From: Alphaproteobacteria bacterium | GTDB lineage: Bacteria; Pseudomonadota; Alphaproteobacteria; JAJFIK01 | DNA: 64,000 bases | Direction: 5' to 3' | NCBI GenBank assembly: GCA_021774965.1 | Contig: JAJFIL010000210.1 | Span: forward strand, 1 to 64,000 | Part shown: piece by piece, positions 44,363-54,945 of the stretch | Numbering within the stretch: the first letter of the stretch is position 1 | Layout: every line of letters begins with the position of its first letter | Made by a program: the position numbers and the translations under genes | The notes under the pieces: generated by a model | Databases searched by the model: none | Seen by the model: the letters and a program-made list of their open reading frames with translations, nothing else | Told to the model about the DNA's origin: nothing

Positions 44363-45538
44363 ATGGTTAACCGATTGCGCCTATCCCCCCTCGCGGCCCT
44401 GCGCCGCACATCATTTGCGGCAAAGCCCCATCCTGTGGCCCTTGCCAGCTTTGGGGCTTTGGCTGCCTTGCTTTTGGTGGCTGTTACCCTGCAGCTTTTT
44501 GGGGATCCAAATGGCGGTCGCCCGACGGTAACACTGGCCTTTGAGCTTGATGACATGGACTATGACGCCCTGTTGCGCCTTGCTCAGGGTAATGAGAATG
44601 AGCCTGTCATCCTTAGCGGCACAGAGACATCTCATCACGAACCCCTGCCCGGCGAAGACGAAGCAGAGGTCATTCATATTGCACAATTGGGCACGCCCAA
44701 TCCGCCGACGCTTGAGCCTGGCAGCACTGCCATCTCTCTGCGTCCTGCACCGGAGCCGGGCCTTTTTGCGGAAGGGCAAAATGGCATGGTTCCAATCATC
44801 GGAGCTAATGGAGAACGCCCGGCGGATGTCTACGCACGCCCCTATAATCACGCAGATGGTCGCCCGCGGGTTGCTCTCGTCATCGGGGGTTTGGGCTTGA
44901 ATGCGGAAACCACACAAGCTGCCATCGATAATCTTCCCGGTGAAGTCACTTTGTCCTTTGCACCGTATACAGACGATCTGCAGCGCTGGATCAACCGCGC
45001 CCGCGCCAGCGGACACGAAGTAATCCTGGAAGTACCCATGGAGCCTTATGATTACCCGGATAATGATCCGGGGCCAGCGACTCTTCTTACCTCCAATGAT
45101 TGGGAGGATAATGCCCATCAGCTGGATTGGGTGATGAGCCGCGCGGCTGGATACATCGGTGTCATGAATTATCAGGGCGCGCGCCTGACCGCAGATGAGG
45201 ATGCCTTCAACCCAGTTTTGCGGGAAGTTGCGACACGGGGGCTGCTTTATCTTGATGATGGCACCAGTCAGCGCAGCCTGACACGGCGCTTGGGCGGCGC
45301 CATCGGCGGCACGATTGCTGTTGCCAATCGACGGATTGATATGCGTCCCTCACGAGCCAATATCGACAATGCTTTGCTGGATCTTGAATCAAGCGCCATG
45401 GGCGATGGGGTTGCTATCGGCGTCGGCTTTGCTTATCCCGTAACGGTAGAACAAATTGTGAGCTGGGCAGAGACCTTGGAAGCCAAGGGGATCTCTCTTG
45501 CTCCCCTTTCCGCCGTCGCCATTTCAGAGACCAGCTAA
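44363..45538 (+). CDS. Divergent polysaccharide deacetylase (YibQ/DUF610) family protein
   Basis: A 391-residue protein with an N-terminal membrane anchor (LASFGALAALLLVAVTLQLF), a proline/acid-rich linker and a C-terminal divergent polysaccharide deacetylase domain: RVALVIGGLGLNAETTQAAI, EVTLSFAPYTDDLQRWINRA, EVILEVPMEPYDYP and YIGVMNYQGARLT. Members of this family lie next to envC and ctpA in many proteobacteria and are thought to act on peptidoglycan or other envelope glycan; no activity is proven to my knowledge. The ATG at 44363 is used; a TTG at 44345 near AGGAG is the track start. It precedes rppH by 9 bases. Confidence 0.88.
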   Translation: MVNRLRLSPLAALRRTSFAAKPHPVALASFGALAALLLVAVTLQLFGDPNGGRPTVTLAFELDDMDYDALLRLAQGNENEPVILSGTETSHHEPLPGEDEAEVIHIAQLGTPNPPTLEPGSTAISLRPAPEPGLFAEGQNGMVPIIGANGERPADVYARPYNHADGRPRVALVIGGLGLNAETTQAAIDNLPGEVTLSFAPYTDDLQRWINRARASGHEVILEVPMEPYDYPDNDPGPATLLTSNDWEDNAHQLDWVMSRAAGYIGVMNYQGARLTADEDAFNPVLREVATRGLLYLDDGTSQRSLTRRLGGAIGGTIAVANRRIDMRPSRANIDNALLDLESSAMGDGVAIGVGFAYPVTVEQIVSWAETLEAKGISLAPLSAVAISETS

Positions 45539-45547
45539 GCCAAACTC

Positions 45548-46069
45548 ATGACCGAAGTCAGACTTACCCAGGATGGGCTTGCCTATCGACCTTGTGCGGG
45601 CATTGTTTTAATCAATGACGCGGGCAAGGTCTGGGTAGGACATCGCAAGTTTGACAGCCAGGACGCTTTTTCAGAATTTCAGTGGCAATTGCCCCAAGGC
45701 GGCATCGACAAAGGCGAGACGGCCGCCGAAGCAGCGGTTCGCGAGCTTTATGAGGAAGTGGGCACCCGCAAAGCAGAGATCATCGCCGAGACAAAAGATT
45801 GGCTCTATTACGATTTGCCGCCAGAGGTTCTTGCGCGCAAGAAGGTGAACAAATGGGGCGGCCAGCGCCAGAAATACTTCGCCATGAAATTTCTGGGGCA
45901 GGACAGCGACGTGGACCTGGAGGTTCATCATCCGGAGTTTGATGAATGGCGCTGGGCAGAGATTGATGAGCTACCCGGTCTGTGCGTGCCGTTCAAACGA
46001 CATGTCTATACCCAAGTGGTGACGGAATTCACCTCGCTTGTTGAGAACATTCGCAAAAAGTCAGATTAG
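45548..46069 (+). CDS. rppH: RNA pyrophosphohydrolase
   Basis: A 173-residue Nudix hydrolase that removes pyrophosphate from 5'-triphosphorylated mRNA and so starts decay. RPCAGIVLINDAGKVWVGHR and FQWQLPQGGIDKGET are diagnostic of RppH. The Nudix box GGIDKGE...RELYEEVGT is complete. WGGQRQKYFAMKFLG is also typical. It ends 2 bases before the convergent atpC stop codon, leaving no room for separate terminators. Confidence 0.97.
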   Translation: MTEVRLTQDGLAYRPCAGIVLINDAGKVWVGHRKFDSQDAFSEFQWQLPQGGIDKGETAAEAAVRELYEEVGTRKAEIIAETKDWLYYDLPPEVLARKKVNKWGGQRQKYFAMKFLGQDSDVDLEVHHPEFDEWRWAEIDELPGLCVPFKRHVYTQVVTEFTSLVENIRKKSD

Positions 46070-46071
46070 CT

Positions 46072-46479
46072 TTAGCTCTTGGAAGCAGCGTCCAGGATTT
46101 GCCGGATATGCCAAAGGCGGTCCTGCGCTTCTTCGCGCTTTTCCGCATCGTCATAATCAGCGACATCTTCTTCGAAGTCCTTGACCCGTTGGGCCAGGGC
46201 ACCCACATCGATGTCGTCCATGGGAACGGCTTCTTCAGCCAGAATGGTCAGGCCTTCTGCATTGATCTCAGCAAAGCCGCCCCAAACGAAGATGCGATGA
46301 GATTCCGTACCATCGGTTTCCACACGGATCATGCCAGGACGCAGCGCCGTCATGAAAGGTGCGTGATCAGCGAGAACGCCAAATTCACCTTCCGTGCCAG
46401 GCACGGTGACCATATCTACCGCTTCTGACAGCAAAAGCCGTTCCGGTGATACAAGGTCAAAGTTTAGCTTTTCCGCCAT
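46072..46479 (-). CDS. atpC: ATP synthase F1 subunit epsilon
   Basis: A 135-residue epsilon subunit, part of the rotor stalk and an inhibitor of ATP hydrolysis. FDLVSPERLLLSEAVDMVTV and GEFGVLADHAPFMTALRPG are the beta-sandwich signature. The C-terminal helical part (DDAEKREEAQDRLWHIRQIL) is shortish, as usual in alphaproteobacteria. Last gene of atpHAGDC. Confidence 0.97.
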   Translation of the reverse strand: MAEKLNFDLVSPERLLLSEAVDMVTVPGTEGEFGVLADHAPFMTALRPGMIRVETDGTESHRIFVWGGFAEINAEGLTILAEEAVPMDDIDVGALAQRVKDFEEDVADYDDAEKREEAQDRLWHIRQILDAASKS

Positions 46480-46502
46480 GGGCTTATCCCGTCAATGTGC
46501 CC

Positions 46503-47936
<1,434 letters not shown>

Positions 47937-47951
47937 TCAGTTTCCCGTTCC

Positions 47952-48839
47952 TCACAGCGATTCAGCGCCGGAGATGATTTCAATCAATTCAGTAGTGATC
48001 TTGGCTTGACGGGTGCGGTTGAACACCATGGTCAGCTTGTCAATCATGTCGCCAGCGTTTCGCGTGGCATTGTCCATGGCGCTCATGCGGGCACCCTGTT
48101 CTGAAGCTGCGTTTTCCAAAATCGCACGGAAAATCTGCGCATTAAGGTTCAGCGGCAAAAGCTTGGCCAGTATCTCTTCTTCATCCGGCTCGTATTCGTA
48201 TGGCGTCGCGGCACCATCTGTGGCTTCAGCTTCATCCTCATCGCCAAACATTGGCGGGATCAACTGCTGCACAACGGGGGTCTGCGTGACCACAGAAACA
48301 AAGTTTGCATAAAAAATTGTGCAGACATCAAATTCGCCATCGACGAACATTTGTTCCACACGTTCCCCAACGTTTTGGGCATAATCAAAGCCGACGTCAC
48401 GAATGCCCTGGAAGTCCAACACCTCAACGATCAACGAAGCATATTGACGCTTCATCAGGTCATTGGATTTTTTGCCGATCAGCAACAGCTTGACGGTTTT
48501 GCCCTGGCCCTGCAGCTCCGCAATGTGCTTCCGCGCATTGCGGACAATGGAGGAATTAAACCCACCACAAAGTCCGCGATCTGCGGCTGCTACAATAAGA
48601 AGGTGCGTGTCGTCTTTGCCCGTGCCCGCCAAAAGCGCTGGCGCGTTGGGGCTGTCCTTCACGCTTGCAGCAAGGTTCGTTAAAACCCCCGCAATGCGAT
48701 CAGAATACGGCCGTGCAGCTTCTGCCCGTTCCTGAGAACGGCGAAGCTTTGCAGCCGCCACCATCTGCATGGCGCGCGTGATCTTCTGGGTCGACTTGAC
48801 CGATGTGATCCGCGTTTGAAGGTCTTTCAGATTAGCCAT
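47952..48839 (-). CDS. atpG: ATP synthase F1 subunit gamma
   Basis: The 295-residue central rotor shaft. N-terminal helix NLKDLQTRITSVKSTQKITR and C-terminal helix MSAMDNATRNAGDMIDKLTM form the coiled coil that turns inside the alpha3beta3 ring; ADRGLCGGFNSSIVRNARKH is the conserved internal signature. A small acidic insertion (FGDEDEAEATDGAATPYEYE) is typical of alphaproteobacterial gamma. Its start overlaps the atpA stop codon by one base. Confidence 0.98.
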   Translation of the reverse strand: MANLKDLQTRITSVKSTQKITRAMQMVAAAKLRRSQERAEAARPYSDRIAGVLTNLAASVKDSPNAPALLAGTGKDDTHLLIVAAADRGLCGGFNSSIVRNARKHIAELQGQGKTVKLLLIGKKSNDLMKRQYASLIVEVLDFQGIRDVGFDYAQNVGERVEQMFVDGEFDVCTIFYANFVSVVTQTPVVQQLIPPMFGDEDEAEATDGAATPYEYEPDEEEILAKLLPLNLNAQIFRAILENAASEQGARMSAMDNATRNAGDMIDKLTMVFNRTRQAKITTELIEIISGAESL

Positions 48840-50368
48840 TATGCAAAGGTCGCTGTGAACGCTTTCATGATGTCGTGGAGCTTGGTTTCGGTTTCATCCG
48901 AAATTTTCTGCTCCGTACGAATGGTTTCCATAACGCCGCTGTGGTCAGAACGCATGTGACCCAACAGAGTTTTCTCATAACGCTGAATGTCACTGACGGA
49001 GATCTTATCCAGATACCCCTTGGTGCCGGCGAAAATCGAAATCACCTGCTCTTCAACGGCCATAGGTGAATATTGATCCTGCTTCAGCAGTTCGGTGAGG
49101 CGCTCGCCACGAGCCAAAAGCTGCTGCGTAGAGGCATCCAGATCAGAGCCGAACTGAGCAAAGGCCGCCATTTCGCGATACTGCGCCAGGTCCAACTTCA
49201 TGGTGCCGGACACCTGCTTCATGGCTTTCACCTGAGCAGAGGAGCCCACACGAGACACCGAAATACCCACGTTCACAGCAGGACGAATGCCCTGATAGAA
49301 GAGATCGGTTTCCAGGAATATCTGACCATCGGTAATGGAGATCACGTTGGTCGGAATATAGGCCGACACATCGGAGCCTTGCGTTTCAATGATCGGCAGC
49401 GCGGTCAAAGACCCGGAGCCATGATTTTCATTGAGCTTCGCGGCACGCTCCAAAAGGCGTGAGTGAAGATAGAACACATCGCCAGGATAGGCTTCACGTC
49501 CAGGAGGACGACGCAGCAACAAAGACATCTGACGATAAGCAACAGCCTGCTTGGAAAGATCATCATAGACGATCAGAGCATGCATGCCGTTGTCGCGGAA
49601 ATATTCGCCCATGGCGCAAGCAGCAAACGGTGCCAGGAACTGCAGCGGTGCAGCTTCGGACGCGGTTGCGGCAACGACGATGGAATATTCCAGCGCGCCT
49701 TGCTCTTCCAGCGTCTTCACCAGCTGTGCAACGGAGGACCGTTTCTGGCCGATGGCGACATAAACGCAGTAAAGGCTTTTTGAATCGTCCCCAGCAGCAT
49801 TGATGTTCTTCTGATTGATGAAGGTATCAATGGCGATGGCGGATTTACCAGTCTGGCGGTCACCAATGATCAGCTCGCGCTGACCACGGCCCACGGGGAT
49901 CAGCGAGTCAATCGCCTTCAGGCCCGTTTGCACTGGTTCGTGCACAGACTTCCGAGGAAGAATGCCTGGTGCTTTGACGTCCACACGGCGGCGTTCGGTC
50001 TCTTCAATAGGACCCTTGCCGTCGATCGGATTGCCCAGCGCGTCGACAACGCGGCCCAAAAGGCCCTTGCCTACGGGCACTTCCACGATGGCACCGGTCC
50101 GCTTGACCGTGTCACCTTCTTTAATGTTGCGGTCATCGCCAAAGATAACGACACCGACATTGTCGCTTTCCAAGTTCAGCGCCATACCTTTGACGCCGCC
50201 CGGGAATTCGACCATTTCGCCAGCCTGCACATTATCGAGCCCGTAAACGCGCGCGATACCGTCACCAACGGAGAGCACTTGGCCCACTTCGGTGACTTCA
50301 GCTTCGGTGCCGAAATTTTTAATTTGTTCTTTGAGGATGGCGGAGATTTCCGCAGCCTGAATATCCAT
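48839..50368 (-). CDS. atpA: ATP synthase F1 subunit alpha
   Basis: The 509-residue non-catalytic nucleotide-binding subunit. P-loop [19 protein letters not shown] (~170-188), [20 protein letters not shown] and [20 protein letters not shown] (arginine-finger region) are intact. N-terminal [18 protein letters not shown] is the region that contacts delta and the peripheral stalk. Single-base overlaps with atpH and atpG mark tight translational coupling. Confidence 0.99.
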   Translation of the reverse strand: MDIQAAEISAILKEQIKNFGTEAEVTEVGQVLSVGDGIARVYGLDNVQAGEMVEFPGGVKGMALNLESDNVGVVIFGDDRNIKEGDTVKRTGAIVEVPVGKGLLGRVVDALGNPIDGKGPIEETERRRVDVKAPGILPRKSVHEPVQTGLKAIDSLIPVGRGQRELIIGDRQTGKSAIAIDTFINQKNINAAGDDSKSLYCVYVAIGQKRSSVAQLVKTLEEQGALEYSIVVAATASEAAPLQFLAPFAACAMGEYFRDNGMHALIVYDDLSKQAVAYRQMSLLLRRPPGREAYPGDVFYLHSRLLERAAKLNENHGSGSLTALPIIETQGSDVSAYIPTNVISITDGQIFLETDLFYQGIRPAVNVGISVSRVGSSAQVKAMKQVSGTMKLDLAQYREMAAFAQFGSDLDASTQQLLARGERLTELLKQDQYSPMAVEEQVISIFAGTKGYLDKISVSDIQRYEKTLLGHMRSDHSGVMETIRTEQKISDETETKLHDIMKAFTATFA

Positions 50369-50928
50369 CAGGACGCCTCTTTCAGGTTGAGTTGAAGACG
50401 ATTGAGTTTAGTGCGGATGGAACTGTCGATCATGCGGCTTCCAACGCGGATAACCAGACCACCGAGCAGATTTTCATCCACGGACGTTTCCAAGGCCACA
50501 TCACTTTTGAGCTGTGCCTTGAGCGTTTCTTTGATTTGCGCAAGTTGCGCTTCAGAAAGCGTATGTGCGCTTGTCACTTGCGCCGTCACTTCACCGCGCT
50601 TGGCGGCAAGTTGTTGGCCAAAGCTGGTGATCATGTCGCCAAGCGAAAAGAGGCGACGTTGGTGCGCAACGGTGCCGACAAACTGCTGGGTCAATGCCGA
50701 TGCACCGGCCTTCTCCAGGATTGCGCCGAGCGCTTTTGTGTGATCGTCACGGGTGTAAAGCGGGCTGGCGACAAAGCGCGCAAGATCGCTGCTCTGTTCC
50801 AACATGTTTTTGAGAGATTGAAGGTCGGCACTGACCGTATCCAGCGCACCGCTTTCGTCCGCCAGCTCAAAAAGAGCTGTGGCGTAGCGTGTCGCGATAC
50901 CGCCCGTAATTGCGTTCTGTCCAGCCAC
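50368..50928 (-). CDS. atpH: ATP synthase F1 subunit delta
   Basis: The 186-residue delta (OSCP) subunit that links the F1 head to the peripheral stalk. [20 protein letters not shown] at the N terminus and [29 protein letters not shown] at the C terminus (quoted in part; [15 protein letters not shown] is the hallmark) are classical. It is the first gene of the F1-only operon; F0 genes are elsewhere, the usual alphaproteobacterial split. Confidence 0.98.
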   Translation of the reverse strand: MAGQNAITGGIATRYATALFELADESGALDTVSADLQSLKNMLEQSSDLARFVASPLYTRDDHTKALGAILEKAGASALTQQFVGTVAHQRRLFSLGDMITSFGQQLAAKRGEVTAQVTSAHTLSEAQLAQIKETLKAQLKSDVALETSVDENLLGGLVIRVGSRMIDSSIRTKLNRLQLNLKEAS

Positions 50929-51249
50929 GTAAAACTTACCCGCTTTTCAAACTCAAGAGCTTGTTGCCCTTGGTTGCCCCTGCTCCTCGTAGCAACGCTC
51001 GACCCGTAAAGGTCCGCGCCTTTGCCCTCGGAGATTTGAAGGATATTGAGGAACCGGAAAACGCCCACCCCCTCGAAAGTCGGGGGTTCCTAGCATAGCA
51101 AATTGGGGGGTGCAACAGAGGCGTTTTGGCCATTTGGCCGCAGGGCTCTCTCAGGCGGAAAAACGCTCAATTTCACAAGCAAAATGCGCAGATTGCCGAG
51201 GTAATCTGGCCCTCTGATTTGCTTCCATCGAAGCTGCTACCGAGTTTAT
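50929..51249. other. Intergenic region between atpH and priA
   Basis: These 321 bases hold no convincing gene. They should carry the atp promoter and the 3' end of the priA transcript. A GC-rich inverted repeat (CCCCC...GGGGG around 51068-51085) is present but lacks a T-run on either strand. Confidence 0.6.
51087..51115 (-). promoter_or_regulatory. Possible promoter of atpHAGDC
   Basis: On the minus strand TTGCAC (51115-51110) and TAGGAA (51092-51087) are 17 bases apart, about 160 bases upstream of atpH. The -10 match is weak, so this is only a candidate. Confidence 0.25.
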
Positions 51250-53427
51250 CTACAAAAACGAATAAGGATCGATATCCACCTTCAGGCGGACTTTGCCGGG
51301 AATAGCGATCTTCGTGATCCAAGCCTGCAGGAACGCCTGGATATTCACGTTGCGGTCCGCGCGGACGAGGAACCTGTGCCGGTGGCGGCCACGCACGATA
51401 GCATAGGGCGCGGGGCTGGGCCCCCAGACGTCCACGCCTTTGCCATTGGGGGCAGCATAAGCCAGGGCGCTGGCGATCTCTTCCACCAACGGCCCATCAA
51501 GGCTGGAGAGCACGACGGCAGCCAATCGGGCGTAAGGAGGCATATGAGCGTCTTCCCGTGCGGACAGTTCCGCCTTGATAAAGGCGTCCCTATCCTGATG
51601 GATCAGCGCTTCTATTACAGGGTTATCCGGCTGGCGGGTCTGAACCAGCACGCGCCCTGGCTTTTCCGCCCGGCCCGCCCGGCCAGCGACTTGTTGCAGC
51701 AACTGATAGGTGCGTTCCGCCGCGCGCAGGTCTCCGCCCTTGAGCCCCAGGTCTGCATCCACCACGCCCACGAGGGTCAGCCCGGGGAAGTTATGCCCCT
51801 TGGCCACCATTTGGGTGCCGATCAGAATATCAATGGCGCCTGAGGCCATGGCATTGATCAGCTCTTCGGCCTCTGCCGGGCTGTTGATCACATCCGAGGA
51901 CATGACCGCCAGGCGAGCTTTCGGCCAGCGGCTTTGGACCTCTTCTGCCACCCGCTCCACCCCCGGCCCGCAGGGCGCAAGGGTGTCTTCCGCCGCACAA
52001 GCAGGGCACAGTTTGGGTTTGGGCATCCAAAACCCAGTGACGTGATCAATAAGTCGGTCGAGATAGCGGTGCTCCACCAGCCAGGTGGAGCTTTCCGGCG
52101 ACATCATCCGGTGGCCGCAAGCATTGCAGACCGTCAACGGCGCATAGCCTCGGCGATTGAGAAACAAAAGGGACTGTTCGCCCCGAGCTAGCGTCTCATC
52201 TACTGCAGCGATCAATGGGCCGCTTAGCCATTCTCCCGGAGGTAGTTTGTCCTGGCGTAGGTCCAACGCTGCCACCTCTGGCATCACCGCCTGGCCATGC
52301 CGACTGCCCAGATGAAGCCGAGCAAAGCGCCCTAATTCCACATTCTGAAGCGTCTCCAGCGAAGGGGTTGCCGTGGCCAGCACCACGGGGAAATCCCCCA
52401 GATGCGCGCGGACGACAGCCATATCGCGACCGTGATAGATCACGCCGTCTTCCTGTTTGAAGGCCTTTTCGTGCTCTTCGTCCACCACGATCAAGCCCAG
52501 ATCGGGGAACGGCAAGAAAAGAGCTGAGCGGGCCCCCACCACCACTTTTGCCTCGCCATTTGCGATGCCGCGCCAGACCCGGCGCCGTTCCTTGTGACTG
52601 AGGTCGGAGTGCCATTCTGCCGGCCTGCAGCCAAAGCGCGCCTCAAAACGATCGAGAAACTGGATCGTCAGCGCGATCTCCGGCACAAGAATCAAAACTT
52701 GTTTGTCATGGCGCAGTGCTTCGGCCACGGCTTCAAAATAGACCTCTGTCTTGCCGGAGCCTGTCACCCCATCGATCAGCGTGGCTGAATAGGCCTGTTG
52801 CTTGATTGATGCTGTTAGCTCGCTGGCAACAGCGGCCTGATCTGGAGAAAGCTCAGGTCCTGGATGGTCAGGGTCTGGCGTCCCAAATGGTGCATCTTCC
52901 GGCACTTCTGTGGTCAATAAGGTACCTGTCTCTACCAACCCTTTGACAACGCCGGTACCAACCCCTGCTTCTTTCGCCAAGTTGCCGGGGGTGCGGGCAA
53001 AGCCATCGTTTGCCACATCCATCACCCGTTGACGCGCATCGGTCATGCGTTGGGGCAAAGTGCCCCCGGGCCGAAGCAAAGTGCGCATTTTGGGCGCATC
53101 AAAAACCGCCGCAGACCGAAGCGCCAGCCCCATCACCATACCGGGCTGGCTCAATGTGTAATCTGCCAGCCAGGCCAGGAAATCACACAAGACGCCCGGT
53201 AGAGCCGTATCGGACAAAACGCCCGCGACAGATTTGAGCTTGGCCGCATCCACATCACCCCTGCCGGGCCCCCAGACAATGCCCATGATGTGCCGCGAGC
53301 CCAAAGGTACCTCCACCACATCGCCCCGAGAAAGGCTCATACCTTCGGGAACAAGATAGTCATAAGGCGCAGGCACAGGCAGCGGCACCAACACCGCAAC
53401 GGCATTGAGCTTGTCACTTTCGAACAT
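51250..53427 (-). CDS. priA: Primosomal replication helicase PriA (one zinc-site set missing)
   Basis: A 725-residue replication-restart helicase. The PriA N-terminal DNA-binding domain starts VAVLVPLPVPAPYDYLVPEG. Helicase motifs are complete: GVTGSGKTEVYFEAV, VVDEEHEKAFKQEDG, ATATPSLET, LIGTQMVAKGHNFPGLTLVG and QQVAGRAGRAEKPG. Family members have eight zinc-binding cysteines in four pairs. Here the outer pairs (CNAC, CPAC) remain, but the two inner pairs read SPES and DHVTG. In known PriA structures the outer pairs bind one zinc and the inner pairs the other, so one whole zinc site appears lost. I use the ATG at 53427; the track start at 53508 adds 27 residues unlike PriA. Confidence 0.95.
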   Translation of the reverse strand: MFESDKLNAVAVLVPLPVPAPYDYLVPEGMSLSRGDVVEVPLGSRHIMGIVWGPGRGDVDAAKLKSVAGVLSDTALPGVLCDFLAWLADYTLSQPGMVMGLALRSAAVFDAPKMRTLLRPGGTLPQRMTDARQRVMDVANDGFARTPGNLAKEAGVGTGVVKGLVETGTLLTTEVPEDAPFGTPDPDHPGPELSPDQAAVASELTASIKQQAYSATLIDGVTGSGKTEVYFEAVAEALRHDKQVLILVPEIALTIQFLDRFEARFGCRPAEWHSDLSHKERRRVWRGIANGEAKVVVGARSALFLPFPDLGLIVVDEEHEKAFKQEDGVIYHGRDMAVVRAHLGDFPVVLATATPSLETLQNVELGRFARLHLGSRHGQAVMPEVAALDLRQDKLPPGEWLSGPLIAAVDETLARGEQSLLFLNRRGYAPLTVCNACGHRMMSPESSTWLVEHRYLDRLIDHVTGFWMPKPKLCPACAAEDTLAPCGPGVERVAEEVQSRWPKARLAVMSSDVINSPAEAEELINAMASGAIDILIGTQMVAKGHNFPGLTLVGVVDADLGLKGGDLRAAERTYQLLQQVAGRAGRAEKPGRVLVQTRQPDNPVIEALIHQDRDAFIKAELSAREDAHMPPYARLAAVVLSSLDGPLVEEIASALAYAAPNGKGVDVWGPSPAPYAIVRGRHRHRFLVRADRNVNIQAFLQAWITKIAIPGKVRLKVDIDPYSFL

Positions 53428-53544
53428 TTGCTCTGTTAGCGTCACTTGTTCATTAGGCTTTCCGTGTGGGGTTTCTTGACATAAGAGCCATTGCAGCCAA
53501 GGTATCATCTCTTGGCAATCAGAAAAGCGCGGGATAGGCGAGCT

Positions 53545-54207
53545 ATGAAATTCTTTGTGGATACAGCAGAGGTAGATGCGATTCGGGAGCTGTTTGAGAC
53601 CGGCCTCGTGGATGGCGTGACCACCAATCCTTCGTTGATCGCCAAGTCAGGCCGCCTGATCAAAGACGTCATCAAAGAGATCGCAGATTTCGTACCGGGC
53701 CCTATCAGCGCTGAAGTTGCCGCAACGGACGCGCCCACGATGATCAAGGAAGGTCTGCATCTTTCAGAGATTGGATCCAACATTGCCATCAAGGTTCCGC
53801 TGACGTTTGAAGGACTGAAAGCATGCCGCGCACTTTCAGACCGCAACCTCATGGTGAATGTCACCCTTTGTTTTTCAGCTAATCAGGCGCTTTTGGCCGC
53901 CAAGGCTGGTGCAAGTTTTATTTCGCCCTTCATCGGTCGCCTGGAAGACATTGACGAAGATGGCATGGGGCTGATCGAAGATATTCGCCTGATTTACGAC
54001 AATTATGGCTTTGAAACAGAGATCCTGGCCGCCTCTATCCGCAATGGGGCTCACGTTAAGAATGTCGCTCTCGCCGGGGCAGATGTGGCTACTGTGCCAC
54101 CACAAATTTTACATGACCTCGTTAAGCATCCTTTGACCGACAAAGGGCTCGACGCGTTCCTCAAAGATTGGGAAAGTACCGGTCAAGTGATTCTCAGCAA
54201 GGAGTAA
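53545..54207 (+). CDS. fsa: Transaldolase / fructose-6-phosphate aldolase-like
   Basis: A 220-residue protein of the short transaldolase (MipB/TalC) group. [20 protein letters not shown] and [15 protein letters not shown] open the barrel, and [18 protein letters not shown] (~85-102) has the Schiff-base lysine. Such short enzymes act either as transaldolase in the pentose phosphate pathway or as fructose-6-phosphate aldolase; sequence alone does not separate these here. The start is at 53545; the track ORF begins 18 codons earlier, inside the divergent region shared with priA. It is followed 6 bases later by the DUF484 gene. Confidence 0.92.
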   Translation: MKFFVDTAEVDAIRELFETGLVDGVTTNPSLIAKSGRLIKDVIKEIADFVPGPISAEVAATDAPTMIKEGLHLSEIGSNIAIKVPLTFEGLKACRALSDRNLMVNVTLCFSANQALLAAKAGASFISPFIGRLEDIDEDGMGLIEDIRLIYDNYGFETEILAASIRNGAHVKNVALAGADVATVPPQILHDLVKHPLTDKGLDAFLKDWESTGQVILSKE

Positions 54208-54213
54208 AGCTGG

Positions 54214-54945
54214 ATGGAGCGCCAAGCCCAGCGTATCGACGAACTTGCCCCCTTGGAATTGGGTCCGGAGACCGTAAAAGCGTATATCCGCGCGCACCCC
54301 GAAACCATCACCGATGATCCAGATCTTCTCTGCGCCCTTGTGCCGGAAAGCTATGCCTGCGAAGGCGCAGCTCTGGATGTGCAAAGTTTTGCCATCGACC
54401 ACCTTAAATCTCAAGGCAAAGAGCTGATCCGCCAACGGGATCGGGCCTTTGATACATTGCGCCAAAACAGCGCCGCCGCTCGCATTACCGAAAATGCAGT
54501 GCTGACTGTTCTGGAAGCTCGCAATTTCGAGGATATGGTCCGCATCGTGACCAAGCAGATCGGACCGATGATCCAAGCCGATCACATCGTTTTGTGCATC
54601 GAGGAATTCGACGGCATGGGGGATGACCTGGCCACCATTGAGGGGCTGGGCGTTCGTGTTGTGCCTGAATGCGCCGTGGACGCGGCCCTGGGCGAGGTTG
54701 GAAACAGCGTGCTGCGGTCCAATGCCAAGGGCATCAAAACCTTGTTTGGGCCTTGTGCGGAGGACATCCGCTCCTACGCGTTTGTGCGCCTGGCCATTAG
54801 CCCAGAGGCACCTCCCGGGCTCATGGCCATCGGCTCGCGCCGTGCAGACACCTTCCACCCTTCCCAAGGCGCGGATATGCTAGAGTTTCTCGGTTCTGTA
54901 ATTGAACGCCAGATAGGCTCATGGCTCGGACTGCCTCGCGGATAG
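54214..54945 (+). CDS. DUF484 family protein
   Basis: A 243-residue protein with a GAF-like fold. VKAYIRAHPETITDDPDLLC (~20-39) is the DUF484 start signature and GLMAIGSRRADTFHPSQGAD the end one. Function is not established; the gene is nearly always just upstream of xerC, as here, with a 25-base overlap. AAGGAG lies 9 bases before the ATG. A link to chromosome segregation or recombination is inferred from that conserved neighbourhood only. Confidence 0.93.
   Translation: MERQAQRIDELAPLELGPETVKAYIRAHPETITDDPDLLCALVPESYACEGAALDVQSFAIDHLKSQGKELIRQRDRAFDTLRQNSAAARITENAVLTVLEARNFEDMVRIVTKQIGPMIQADHIVLCIEEFDGMGDDLATIEGLGVRVVPECAVDAALGEVGNSVLRSNAKGIKTLFGPCAEDIRSYAFVRLAISPEAPPGLMAIGSRRADTFHPSQGADMLEFLGSVIERQIGSWLGLPRG

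Noticed and set aside
49459-50395. Several plus-strand ORFs opposite atpA and atpH
   Set aside because: They are antisense shadows of highly conserved genes.
53474-53510. TTGACA...TATCAT as promoter of the transaldolase gene
   Set aside because: The hexamers are good but 21 bases apart, too far for a sigma-70 promoter.
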